49,332 nt of DNA from Bacteroidota bacterium (GTDB taxonomy: Bacteria; Bacteroidota; Bacteroidia; Chitinophagales; Chitinophagaceae). Every line of letters begins with the position of its first letter. The stretch's first letter is position 1. Below the pieces are notes generated by a model. The model saw only the letters and a program-made list of their open reading frames with translations, made no database searches and was not told where the DNA came from. The position numbers and the translations under genes are program-made. Shown one piece after another: positions 10,136-17,949 of the stretch. The stretch covers positions 1 to 49,332 of the forward strand of contig JAFEAB010000090.1 of NCBI GenBank assembly GCA_018266615.1. Direction: 5' to 3'.

Positions 10136-10258
10136 GTGTTGGTAGTTCGAGATAATTCTCCAAGGAAGAAATCCTTTTTACCATATCAAGGGCACAAAAG
10201 TAAATTCATGACTTAAGTCTGAATTTGCTGAATAACTTAAAAAAATCAGGATACTTTG

Positions 10259-10284
10259 CTGCCCCCGCCCCGGGGGTAAAAATA
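10259..10284. repeat. GC-rich palindromic intergenic element, copy 1
   Basis: A run of C residues interrupted by one G, then five G, then TAAAAATA, in an otherwise AT-rich gap. It matches 32970-32995 at 25 of 26 positions, the only difference being G versus T at position 9. CCCCGGGG is its own complement and can form a short hairpin. It lies 173 nt after the stop of a forward gene, between convergent genes. Confidence 0.7.
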
Positions 10285-10500
10285 AACCCTAAGAAAATGT
10301 GAACAAAGTCTTTTTGCTAAAGTAAATTCAGCCCTGCCATTAGAAACTTTACAATTCTCTTATTCGATATATTGTGACACAAGAAACAAAAAATAGTTCC
10401 TTGCGGTTTAATCCGGGGAAGGAGTGAAATATTTATGCTTTTTTGGTAAAAATTACCTGTACTTTATAAAACTGTAATTTATGGCAAAGGCCTGCTGGCA

Positions 10501-11103
10501 TTAATGATTGGCTTTCTTTCCGTACGCCTTTTCTCCTGCTTTTACCTCGGTATGGAGATGATTTTCGACAGGAGGGATGGGGCAGTTGTACCCCGTAGTG
10601 TAGGCGCAGTAAGGATTGTATGCCTTGTTGAAATCAAGGGTTACCTGGTTGCCATGAATATCTGAAATCTGAAGATCAATATACCTCCCCATTAAATAGC
10701 TGTCCTTTCCGGAAGTTTCATCCGTAAATGGCACAAAGAGATAATTCAGGTTTTCGGGTTGGGTAACTAATGGGTCGGGTTTAAATAGGGTGAGTTGATA
10801 TGGTTTATTTTTCAAGCTGAACCGGGCGATACCGTAACGATAAAATTTCTTAACCTTTGTTCCGGAGGTCTTCATTATTATGCCGTTCGTATCGGTGGTG
10901 ATAGGAGAAAATTCAGCCACAACCCGGTAGTGTTCATTGGCTGGAAAAAAGCGGATATACTGATGATCATCTCCTTTTACCACTTCATGGTTCATCACAT
11001 ATTCTACCTGGTAGGTTTCAATGGAATCTTTAAAGGTATTAATTTGGGCATACCCCGGCAGGGAAAACAAAATAAATAAGCTGGAAAAAAATATCCGGTT
11101 CAT
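10501..11103 (-). CDS. DUF1684 domain protein, exported
   Basis: A 200-residue protein with a signal peptide (MNRIFFSSLFILFSLPGYAQ). The DUF1684 signatures are clear: LFVPFTDETSGKDSY, GRYIDL, then LDFNKAYNPYCAYTTGYNCPIPP with its conserved cysteines, and a final AGEKAYG. The family is widespread in Bacteroidota and Actinobacteria, has no established activity, and is of unknown function here. It starts a single nucleotide after the arginase stop, which argues for one transcript. I am confident of the family but not of any role. Confidence 0.9.
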   Translation of the reverse strand: MNRIFFSSLFILFSLPGYAQINTFKDSIETYQVEYVMNHEVVKGDDHQYIRFFPANEHYRVVAEFSPITTDTNGIIMKTSGTKVKKFYRYGIARFSLKNKPYQLTLFKPDPLVTQPENLNYLFVPFTDETSGKDSYLMGRYIDLQISDIHGNQVTLDFNKAYNPYCAYTTGYNCPIPPVENHLHTEVKAGEKAYGKKANH

Positions 11104-11104
11104 G

Positions 11105-12052
11105 TTAATTCATCATCAGCATATTCACGCTGCGCTGTAAAATATTAAAAGCTATTTCGGCCATCAGGTTTTCTTTATCGAGCGTGGGGTTAACCTCCGT
11201 AATTTCAAAACAACACACCTTCCTGTTCTGCATAAATTTGCTGATCAGGTCTTCTGCTTCCCTTTCTTTAAGTCCGTTACTCACCGGCGTTCCGGTTCCT
11301 TTTGAAATGCTCGAATCCAGACTATCCACATCAAAACTCACAAAAATATCGGTGCAATCACTCAGGTACCGGAGTACTTTCCGGCTCACATTTTCTGCCC
11401 CATTTCGGCGCACCTCGCTGGTGGGGATTACTTTAATATTGTACTTTTCAATCAACGCCTTTTCTTCCTTTTCGTAATCGCGAAGGGAAATGAATACAAT
11501 ATCTTCGGGTAATACCTTGGGTTTTATCTTTCCAATACTCTTTAACTGGTTCCAGAGGCGGACCGTCTCTGCATCCGGGTCGTGCACCTTGTATTCCAAA
11601 TTATCTTCGCCAATAGCGGTACTTAATGGCATCCCATGCATGTTCCCCGATGGGGTGGTATAAGGCGTGTGCAGGTCGGAGTGGGCATCAATCCATATTA
11701 TTCCCAGTTTCGATTTTGGCCTGGCCATTTTTATTCCCGCAATAATACCGCCTGCTGTACTGTGATCGCCGGTTAATACCACCGGGAAAAAATTATTTTT
11801 CAGGGTATCCGAAACAGATTTGCTCAACCTTTCATACAAATTGACCATCCCATGAATCCTTTTGGCAAAGGGCGATTTAATGGGCTCGAAAAGCAGGTTA
11901 TTTTCTACTTCGATTTTTTCGGATGGAAAATGAACAAAAAAATTGCTCATGAAGTCCAAAGCTGCAATCTTTACCGCATCTATTCCCATGCTGGCGCCTC
12001 GTGTACCAGCGCCAATTTCGGAAGGAACTTCGATGAGTTTAATATTTTTCAT
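11105..12052 (-). CDS. Arginase family protein
   Basis: A 315-residue ureohydrolase-fold enzyme, most likely arginase (arginine to ornithine and urea). All binuclear manganese ligands can be seen: His in LTGDHSTAGG, the Asp/His/Asp set in WIDAHSDLHTP, and two Asp in SFDVDSLD. SGNMHGMPL and GTGTPVSNGL match the family's substrate loops. The start at 12052 gives MKNIKLIEVPSEIGAG; 12 upstream codons in frame overlap the promoter. A -7 box ends only 5 nt before the ATG. Formiminoglutamase or agmatinase are less likely alternatives; I leave the symbol blank for that reason. Confidence 0.85.
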   Translation of the reverse strand: MKNIKLIEVPSEIGAGTRGASMGIDAVKIAALDFMSNFFVHFPSEKIEVENNLLFEPIKSPFAKRIHGMVNLYERLSKSVSDTLKNNFFPVVLTGDHSTAGGIIAGIKMARPKSKLGIIWIDAHSDLHTPYTTPSGNMHGMPLSTAIGEDNLEYKVHDPDAETVRLWNQLKSIGKIKPKVLPEDIVFISLRDYEKEEKALIEKYNIKVIPTSEVRRNGAENVSRKVLRYLSDCTDIFVSFDVDSLDSSISKGTGTPVSNGLKEREAEDLISKFMQNRKVCCFEITEVNPTLDKENLMAEIAFNILQRSVNMLMMN

Positions 12053-12057
12053 AAATA

Positions 12058-12088
12058 CAAAGGTACAATTTCCCTTTCCGGGATACAA
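12058..12088 (-). promoter_or_regulatory. Promoter of the arginase-DUF1684 operon
   Basis: On the reverse strand, TTG (12086-12088), a 20-nt spacer, then TACCTTTG (12058-12065), matching the Bacteroidota TTTG/TAnnTTTG promoter. Only 5 nt separate the -7 box from the ATG at 12052, implying a nearly leaderless mRNA. Confidence 0.7.
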
Positions 12089-12124
12089 CCTCCCGGATAT
12101 AAGGTAAAAAAATAATCAGGAAAA

Positions 12125-12562
12125 TTAATTGCCTGATTGAAGGGTATTAAAACTAACCATCCAGTTAATCCCAAACTTATCGGTCAGCATCCCAAAATAA
12201 TCACCCCAGAACATGGTTTCCATGGGCATGGATATTTGGCCGCCGTTTGACAGGGCAGCAAAGAGTGTATCGGCTTCTTCCCTGGAATCGGCGGTTATGG
12301 CGACTGAAAAGTTGTTTCCTGCTTTAAATTTAGGCGACCATTCACTTCCGCAATCGCTACCCATAATAATAGTGGGCCCAATGGGTAAGCCAACGTGCAT
12401 GATCAGGTTCTTATCCGACTCAGGTGCTTTATACTTTTCACTCGGAGGGATATCCCCAAAACGCCCAATATAGGTGAACTCCCCGCCAAAAACCGATTTG
12501 TAGAAATTAAATGCTTCTTCGCAATTCCCATTAAAATTCAGATAAATGTTGGAGGCTGCCAT
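12125..12562 (-). CDS. VOC family protein (PhnB-like glyoxalase fold)
   Basis: A 145-residue protein of the PhnB/3-demethylubiquinone-methyltransferase-like branch of the VOC superfamily. It opens with YLNFNGNCEEAFNFYKSVFGGEF, the usual first beta-alpha-beta unit, and ends with WGDYFGMLTDKFGINWMVSF, the conserved closing strand. VOC proteins use paired beta-alpha-beta-beta-beta units to hold a metal and a small substrate, but the substrate cannot be read from sequence here. It lies 33 nt downstream of the DUF1801 gene and 72 nt upstream of the arginase start. Confidence 0.88.
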   Translation of the reverse strand: MAASNIYLNFNGNCEEAFNFYKSVFGGEFTYIGRFGDIPPSEKYKAPESDKNLIMHVGLPIGPTIIMGSDCGSEWSPKFKAGNNFSVAITADSREEADTLFAALSNGGQISMPMETMFWGDYFGMLTDKFGINWMVSFNTLQSGN

Positions 12563-12595
12563 GATGTAAGGATTTTTATTGTTTAAAAAGAATTT

Positions 12596-13027
12596 TTAAT
12601 TCGGATTACCATATTTGCCGTGGAGAAATTTAATGGTTTCCTTCATTAATGTTACCAGGTTTTCCTGGTTAATATCCGCAAGCCTTTTTATGTAAATACA
12701 GGCTTTCCCCATTTTATATTTTCCTAAATCCCGGAGCAAATAGGCGTGTTCGTCTGAGCCATTGTACACATAAAGTGATATGGCGTTTTTTCTGGGGGAA
12801 AATCCAATTAAGGGCCAATCTCCTTCCTGGCTGCTCCTGTCGGATTTATAATGATACCTGCCAAAGCCAATGATACTTGGGCCCCACATTTTGGGCTCGC
12901 AACCCGAAACTTTTTCCATAAGTTTCAACAACGTTAGGCTGTCGGCCTTTTTCTGTTCCGTGTCTGCAAATTCATTAATGAAATTCAATACATTGGCAGA
13001 AGTTTGTTTCGTCTTTATTTCTCCCAT
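12596..13027 (-). CDS. DUF1801 domain protein
   Basis: A 143-residue cytosolic protein with the DUF1801 core: KMWGPSIIGFGRYHY, then WPLIGFSPRKNAISLY, and the closing LGKYKMGKACIYIKRLADI. The fold resembles the YdhG family, which is related to iron-sulfur frataxin-like domains; no enzyme activity is established. It begins a reverse-strand pair with the VOC gene (33-nt gap). Upstream lies the divergent nrnA gene, and a weak copy of the GC-rich intergenic element is 18-43 nt before its start. Confidence 0.88.
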   Translation of the reverse strand: MGEIKTKQTSANVLNFINEFADTEQKKADSLTLLKLMEKVSGCEPKMWGPSIIGFGRYHYKSDRSSQEGDWPLIGFSPRKNAISLYVYNGSDEHAYLLRDLGKYKMGKACIYIKRLADINQENLVTLMKETIKFLHGKYGNPN

Positions 13028-13044
13028 AAAATAGTGACCTTTGA

Positions 13045-13070
13045 TTTTATTCCCCTTTGGGGGAGGAAAG
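13045..13070. repeat. GC-rich palindromic intergenic element, degenerate third copy (tentative)
   Basis: CCCC, a short TTT spacer and GGGGG flanked by TTTTAT and AGGAAAG. This resembles the reverse complement of the element at 32970-32995 (ACCCCC, GGGG, then GGGGGCAGGAAA). It lies between the divergent DUF1801 and nrnA genes. Similarity is by eye and partial. Confidence 0.35.
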
Positions 13071-13232
13071 CCCCAAAAGATACGAAGATTATGTAACTAG
13101 GCTTTCCTATCTGATAAGAAATAATTGCTTTAATTTCAGGATCCCTGTTGCTATCCAAAATCGGTTGAATATTAAATTCTGGCTTTAAATTTCATTTAAG
13201 GGCAGGATTTACCAATTCCGGGATAAATCTCC

Positions 13233-13240
13233 TACTTTTG
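13233..13240 (+). promoter_or_regulatory. -7 promoter box of nrnA
   Basis: TACTTTTG, an exact TAnnTTTG match, ends 9 nt before the ATG at 13250. No clear -33 TTTG is seen at the usual distance. Confidence 0.55.
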
Positions 13241-13249
13241 CGCCGCTTT

Positions 13250-14269
13250 ATGAAGCCCCTGATTGAATTATATCCGCTATTAAATAACCCGCAAAAGCTG
13301 GTTGTAACCATGCACCAGAAACCAGATGCAGACGCCATGGGGTCGGCATTGGGTTTGTATCATTTTTTACTGCAATTAGGTCATGAGGTGGTGGTAATTT
13401 CCCCTACTAATTGGGCCGGATTTTTAAACTGGATGCCGGGAGCGGATAAAATGATTGATTTTGAGAAAGACACCGAGAAAGCAACGGCCCAGGTAGAGTT
13501 GGCACAATTCATTTTTTGCCTCGACTTTAATACATTGTCACGAACCAAAAGGATGGAGGAATGCCTTAATACCGCAAAGGGGATACGGGTACTCATCGAT
13601 CACCACCAGGAACCCCAAACGGAAAAGTTTGCCTATGGGAAAAGTGACACCGGAAAAAGTTCCACCGCCGAAATGGTATTTGATTTTATGATTGAATCGG
13701 GGAAGGAGGAATATATATCCCAGGAGGTTTCACAGTGCCTCTATGCAGGTGTAATGACGGATACCGGTTCGTTTCGCTTTCCATCCACTACCGCCAGTGT
13801 ACACCGAATGGTAGCATACCTCAAGGAAAAAGGATTAGATCATAGCCGGATTCATGAGGCTTTATTTGATAACTTTTCAGAAAGCAGGCTCCGGTTTATT
13901 GGCCACGTGCTATTAAACCGGATGGAAGTTTTTTTTGAATATAATACTGCGCTGATTACGGTACCTCAATCCGATTTACTGAAGTATGAAATCAAAACGG
14001 GTGATACGGAGGGGTTAGTAAATTATCCATTGAGTATTGAAGGAATCAGGCTGGTGGCCATCGTGATAGACAGGGGCGAGGAGAGAAAATGGTCGTTCCG
14101 CAGCAAAGGTAATTTTGATGTCAATGTATTTGCCAGAAAATATTTTAATGGCGGGGGGCATAAAAATGCCGCCGGGGGAGGAAGTAAAGATAATCTGGAA
14201 AGTACGGTTCAGCATTTTAAAGTGGCCATGCGGGAGAATAAAGAACAATTAAGCACATACCAATTTTAA
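13250..14269 (+). CDS. nrnA: Bifunctional oligoribonuclease / PAP phosphatase (DHH family)
   Basis: A 339-residue DHH-DHHA1 phosphoesterase. NrnA-type enzymes degrade very short RNAs and remove the 3' phosphate from pAp. Metal-binding motifs are present: PDADAMGSALG (Asp26, Asp28), FCLDFN, and LIDHHQEP, the DHH motif proper. The DHHA1 domain ends with the substrate-binding GGGHKNAAGG. The frame opens at a TTG (13238) lying inside the -7 box, so I set the start at the ATG at 13250, giving MKPLIELYPLL. The FKBP gene follows 10 nt later, probably on the same mRNA. Confidence 0.92.
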   Translation: MKPLIELYPLLNNPQKLVVTMHQKPDADAMGSALGLYHFLLQLGHEVVVISPTNWAGFLNWMPGADKMIDFEKDTEKATAQVELAQFIFCLDFNTLSRTKRMEECLNTAKGIRVLIDHHQEPQTEKFAYGKSDTGKSSTAEMVFDFMIESGKEEYISQEVSQCLYAGVMTDTGSFRFPSTTASVHRMVAYLKEKGLDHSRIHEALFDNFSESRLRFIGHVLLNRMEVFFEYNTALITVPQSDLLKYEIKTGDTEGLVNYPLSIEGIRLVAIVIDRGEERKWSFRSKGNFDVNVFARKYFNGGGHKNAAGGGSKDNLESTVQHFKVAMRENKEQLSTYQF

Positions 14270-14279
14270 ACATAACACA

Positions 14280-15320
14280 ATGAAACAATTTTCACGGGCA
14301 TTAGCAATCGTAATCCTGTTTGCTGCCTGCAATTCCTCGGCTTATAAAAAGGGAAGGGGTGGTTTGGAGTATAAAATTATTTCTGATGAAAAGGGCCCGT
14401 TAATTAAGTACGGCGAGTTTATGCAATTAAATTATGCCACTTATTACAACAACGGGAAATCGGATAGCCTTTTGGAAGATACCCGAAATTCGGTTGGACC
14501 GATGATCCAGATGTTTGATTCCGTTTCAACCCCTATGGCCTATTATGAAATCCTGCGCCAATTGCGAAAGGGTGATAGCCTGTTGATCCGGATTAAAACA
14601 GATTCTGCATTTAAAGGGGAGATGGCTGCTCAAATGCCTCCCTTTATGCAAAAAGGACATTATCTGATTACCGCAGTAAAAGTTATAAATATTTTTCATG
14701 ACAGGAAACAGGCCGATAGCGCCCAAACGGCCAGCGATTCGTTACACAACGCCGAACAACTGGTTAAGGATGACAAGGCCATTCAAGATTACCTGAAAAA
14801 GAATAATATCAAAGCTGAAAAAACGGCGAAGGGTACTTATGTAGAGATTATCAAACCCGGAGAAGGCGCCTTCATTGATACTTCGGTGGTGGCCAAAGTA
14901 AATTATACGGGGCGAACATTGGAAGGGGAAATGTTTGACAGTAACACCGACCCTGCCAAAGGACATGTGGAACCTTTCCTGGTTAACCTTACCAGCGACA
15001 GAACACTGGGTGTACCGGTTATTCAGGGATGGTATGATGGATTAAAATTGATGCAAAAAGGAACGGTAGGTAAGCTGATTATCCCTTCCACATTGGCTTA
15101 CGGAAAATTTGGTCGTCCTCCATTGATTAAACCAAATAATATATTGATTTTTGATATGGATGTATTGGATGTTCTCAATAAAGACCAGGCAAAAGTTGCT
15201 GCTGAAATTGAAAAAGGTAAAATGAAGATTCGGCAAGAAAGGTGGATGGACAGCATTAAAGCTGAAAATGCAAAGAAGGCAGATTCTATTAAAGCTGCAA
15301 AACCCGAAGGGAAGAAATAA
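14280..15320 (+). CDS. FKBP-type peptidyl-prolyl isomerase, lipoprotein
   Basis: A 346-residue lipoprotein: the signal sequence ends in LFAACNSS, with the lipobox Cys at residue 17. There are two FKBP-like domains. The first (about 25-155) is divergent, with no recognisable active-site aromatic set. The second (about 170-300) is closer to canonical FKBP, with VNYTGRTLEGEMFDS, VIQGWYDGLKLMQKG, IPSTLAYG and a final IFDMDVLDV. A charged, Lys/Ala-rich C-tail follows. It probably assists folding of exported proteins at the membrane. It is 10 nt downstream of nrnA, and a strong terminator follows. Confidence 0.92.
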   Translation: MKQFSRALAIVILFAACNSSAYKKGRGGLEYKIISDEKGPLIKYGEFMQLNYATYYNNGKSDSLLEDTRNSVGPMIQMFDSVSTPMAYYEILRQLRKGDSLLIRIKTDSAFKGEMAAQMPPFMQKGHYLITAVKVINIFHDRKQADSAQTASDSLHNAEQLVKDDKAIQDYLKKNNIKAEKTAKGTYVEIIKPGEGAFIDTSVVAKVNYTGRTLEGEMFDSNTDPAKGHVEPFLVNLTSDRTLGVPVIQGWYDGLKLMQKGTVGKLIIPSTLAYGKFGRPPLIKPNNILIFDMDVLDVLNKDQAKVAAEIEKGKMKIRQERWMDSIKAENAKKADSIKAAKPEGKK

Positions 15321-15344
15321 TATTAATACATGTTGAAAATCATG

Positions 15345-15370
15345 AAGGATCGCTTTGCGATCCTTTTTTT
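15345..15370 (+). terminator. Intrinsic terminator after nrnA-FKBP
   Basis: A perfect 9-bp stem, AAGGATCGC (15345-15353) with GCGATCCTT (15357-15365), a TTT loop and a run of T to 15370. The T-run overlaps the folP stop codon on the other strand. Without a T-run in the reverse direction it acts mainly for the forward operon. Confidence 0.9.
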
Positions 15371-16199
15371 ATGCCTTTTCCAGTTCTAAGAATAATTTGA
15401 TGGCCTCCATGGCGGGTGCCACATCATGCACTCGCAAAATATTAGCTCCATTTTTGAGGGCTACCATGTGGAGTGCAGTAGTGCCATTCAACGCCTGGGA
15501 GGGAGTAATACCTAATGTTTTATAGATAGTGGCTTTCCGGGAAACGCCCAACAGGAGTGGTTTATCCAAAGCCATAAAGGAGAAGAGTGATTTTAGTAAT
15601 TTGAAATTTTGTGCGATGGTTTTGGCAAATCCAATTCCGGGGTCAAGAATTACATCTTTAATTCCGGCTTCTTCACAAGCAAAAGCCCGCTCCTTTAAAT
15701 GGTCAAACACTTCCGATACGACATCCCCATAATGGGTAAGGGTCTGCATATTTCCGGGGTTTCCCCTCATGTGCATGGCGATATAGGGAGTTCCTAACCG
15801 GGCAACGGTCAACAACATTTTTTCATCTAAGTTACCGGCGGATATATCATTAATGATTCCTGCGCCCGCTGCAAACGCTTCTTCCGCTACTTTGGATTGG
15901 TATGTATCAACCGAAATGGGGATTTCGGGGAAGCGTTTATGTATTGCCGTAATAATTGGAAGAATGCGAATTAATTCTTCCTTTTCGGTTGTCCGTTCAC
16001 TTCCCGGGCGGGTACTTTGTCCTCCAATGTCTAAAATGGTAGCCCCATCAGCGATCATTGTTTCAGCCAATTGTAAAATTCCATCCAGCCCCAAATGCAA
16101 ATCGCCCCTATAAAAGGAATCGGAGGTTGCATTTAAAACCCCCATTATTATGGGTTTATCGATACAAAGCAGCTTTCCTCTAACATTCAGGGTGAACAT
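15369..16199 (-). CDS. folP: Dihydropteroate synthase
   Basis: Joins p-aminobenzoate to 6-hydroxymethyl-dihydropterin diphosphate in folate synthesis, the target of sulfonamides. At 276 residues it is normal in size. The TIM-barrel motifs are in order: IMGVLNATSDSFYRG, LDIGGQSTRPGSE, INDISAG, LDPGIGFAKT, GVSRKATI and LRVHDV. Ser replaces the common Pro in NATSDSF. I set the start at the ATG at 16199 (MFTLNVRGKLLC); the frame continues 17 codons upstream into the region facing DUF1599. It lies divergent from the DUF1599 gene, about 50 nt apart. Confidence 0.95.
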   Translation of the reverse strand: MFTLNVRGKLLCIDKPIIMGVLNATSDSFYRGDLHLGLDGILQLAETMIADGATILDIGGQSTRPGSERTTEKEELIRILPIITAIHKRFPEIPISVDTYQSKVAEEAFAAGAGIINDISAGNLDEKMLLTVARLGTPYIAMHMRGNPGNMQTLTHYGDVVSEVFDHLKERAFACEEAGIKDVILDPGIGFAKTIAQNFKLLKSLFSFMALDKPLLLGVSRKATIYKTLGITPSQALNGTTALHMVALKNGANILRVHDVAPAMEAIKLFLELEKA

Positions 16200-16215
16200 A
16201 TTGAAATGTGAATCG

Positions 16216-16223
16216 TAAATTTG
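16216..16223 (+). promoter_or_regulatory. -7 promoter box of the DUF1599-BT_3928 operon
   Basis: TAAATTTG, an exact TAnnTTTG match, 26 nt before the DUF1599 ATG, within the 50-nt divergent gap with folP. No clear -33 partner is seen. Confidence 0.5.
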
Positions 16224-16249
16224 GCCACAAAATAGCATAATAAACCGCA

Positions 16250-16813
16250 ATGGCGCAAATGAATACCGATGAGCAATATTCTAATGCAGTGGCACCCTGC
16301 CGGAATATATTTTTAATCAAAACTAAAGATTACGGCACCTCCTGGCGTGTTTACCGGCCTATTTCCGTGGCAGACCAAATCTATATTAAAGCAAAGCGGA
16401 TCAGGACTATCCAGGAAAAAAAATCGCAGCGGATCGCCGATGGTATACGAAGTGAATTTGAAGGGATATTGAATTACGCAGTTATTGGGCTAATTCAACT
16501 AAGCCTTGGAAGCGATGAAAGAGAAGATCTTGATGTATTGGAAGTTAAATCGATGTACGACGCCGAAATTGAAGCCGCCCAAAAATTAATGCAGGATAAA
16601 AATCACGATTATGGAGAAGCGTGGAGAGAAATGAGCCAGGAAAGTTTTACCGATCTCATTCTTTCAAAGATCCTGCGCATTAAACAGATTATTTCCAACG
16701 AAGGGAAAACGATGGCAAGCGAAGGGATAGATGCCAATTTTTACGACATCCTGAACTATGCCGTATTTGCATTAATTCAAATTTCCTCAAATAGCCCCAC
16801 CAAAAAATCATGA
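16250..16813 (+). CDS. DUF1599 domain protein with duplicated domain
   Basis: A 187-residue protein built from two copies of the same unit. The first has KDYGTSWRVYRP, then ADQIYIKAKRI and FEGILNYAVIGLIQL. The second has HDYGEAWREMS, then DLILSKILRI and FYDILNYAVFALIQI. This is the DUF1599 (Nucleotide modification-associated domain 1) layout, common in Bacteroidota; the biochemical role is not settled. Its last four bases overlap the start of the next gene (ATGA), so translation is coupled. An alternative start at the ATG at 16259 would lose three residues only. Confidence 0.9.
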   Translation: MAQMNTDEQYSNAVAPCRNIFLIKTKDYGTSWRVYRPISVADQIYIKAKRIRTIQEKKSQRIADGIRSEFEGILNYAVIGLIQLSLGSDEREDLDVLEVKSMYDAEIEAAQKLMQDKNHDYGEAWREMSQESFTDLILSKILRIKQIISNEGKTMASEGIDANFYDILNYAVFALIQISSNSPTKKS

Positions 16814-17928
16814 AGACTGTTGTAACTATTTCCCGAATTATAACCGGATTGTTATTTATCTTTTCCGGGTTGGTTAAGGCCATTGATCCCAAAGGGCTGG
16901 CCTATAAAATGGAAGAATTCTTTGAAGCCTGGGCCATGTCGGGATTTATGAAACCGGTAATGGAAACATTAGGCCATTATTCCCTGTTTTTTTCAATTGT
17001 AATGATTACGCTGGAGGTGGCAGTGGGCGTAGCCCTGCTCATTGGCTGGAGACGAAAACTGACTACCTGGATCCTTTTTTTACTGATGGCCTTTTTCACC
17101 TTCCTTACCAGTTATGTGCTGTTTAGCGGGAAGATCAGATCCTGCGGATGTTTTGGCGATTGTATTCCCTTAACCCCGGTGCAAACCTTCACTAAAGATA
17201 TATTTCTTTTAATCCTCACTTTAATTCTGCTTATTCGGAGCCGTTATATAAAACCTTTGCTGGGTGAAATTTCGGGTTGGGTTATAATGCTTCTCAGTAT
17301 TGGCCTCACGCTTTTGCTTCAATTTTATGTAATGCGCCACCTGCCGCTCATAGACTGCCTTCCGTATAAAAAGGGAAACAATATTCTTGAACTCAGGAAG
17401 ATGCCGGCTGGTGCCGTACCGGATAAATACGAATACCAGTTTGTTTATGAAAAGGGGGGAGAAAAGAAAAATTTCCCGGTATCGGCCCTGCCAGATAGCA
17501 CCTGGACTTTTGTGGAACGGAAACAAACGCTGGTTCAGAAAGGGGTGAATAATATACCGCTTATTAATGATTTTTCGCTTACAGATGAAGAGGGCACAGA
17601 TGTAACAGAAAGTGTTCTCAACGAACCGGGAACCTGTTATTTATTGTTTATTAAAGAAGCACCATCCAATTTGAATGCATGGATTAAGGAAGTGAAGCGA
17701 ATCAGTGAAGAACAGAAATCGAAAAACATACATTTCTATATTGTTACGGCTACGCGAAATGCGGTTAAATCGATATTAGATAAGGCGAATATTCCTTACG
17801 ATGCCATTCTTTCCAGTGATGCAACCGCCATTAAAACCGCCGCCAGAGCCAATCCTACGCTATTCATCATGCATGGACCGGTTGTGGCATTAAAATTCGG
17901 CTGGGCCGATTTTGATAAAGTAAAGTAA
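16810..17928 (+). CDS. BT_3928-type membrane protein (DoxX-like plus thioredoxin-like domain)
   Basis: A 372-residue inner-membrane protein. Four or five helices in the first 175 residues form a DoxX/MauE-like domain (LLFIFSGLVKAIDPKGLAYK at the start), with a CGCFGDC cysteine cluster at about 113-119, between helices. After a further helix comes a soluble C-terminal region (about 190-372) with weak thioredoxin-fold character but no CxxC motif there. The layout fits proteins named after B. thetaiotaomicron BT_3928. Function is unknown; a link to thiol or quinone redox is only suggested by the Cys cluster. It overlaps DUF1599 by 4 nt. Confidence 0.82.
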   Translation: MKTVVTISRIITGLLFIFSGLVKAIDPKGLAYKMEEFFEAWAMSGFMKPVMETLGHYSLFFSIVMITLEVAVGVALLIGWRRKLTTWILFLLMAFFTFLTSYVLFSGKIRSCGCFGDCIPLTPVQTFTKDIFLLILTLILLIRSRYIKPLLGEISGWVIMLLSIGLTLLLQFYVMRHLPLIDCLPYKKGNNILELRKMPAGAVPDKYEYQFVYEKGGEKKNFPVSALPDSTWTFVERKQTLVQKGVNNIPLINDFSLTDEEGTDVTESVLNEPGTCYLLFIKEAPSNLNAWIKEVKRISEEQKSKNIHFYIVTATRNAVKSILDKANIPYDAILSSDATAIKTAARANPTLFIMHGPVVALKFGWADFDKVK

Positions 17929-17949
17929 AAACTATTGTAATTTAAGGTT

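Larger units (their letters stand above)
10086..10500. other. 415-bp convergent intergenic region
   Basis: Between the TPR gene and the convergent DUF1684 gene. It holds the terminator at 10107-10135 and the GC-rich palindromic element at 10259-10284, which is repeated near 32.97 kb. The rest is AT-rich, with no convincing open frame or RNA gene. Confidence 0.6.

Noticed and set aside
10128..10160. TTCGA-like tRNA T-arm sequence near 10150
   Set aside because: No D-arm, anticodon arm or CCA can be placed around it, so no cloverleaf forms.
12596..12730. Possible riboswitch or RNA structure in the DUF1801 region
   Set aside because: No conserved RNA family motif was recognised; the structure there is only the weak GC-rich element already listed upstream.
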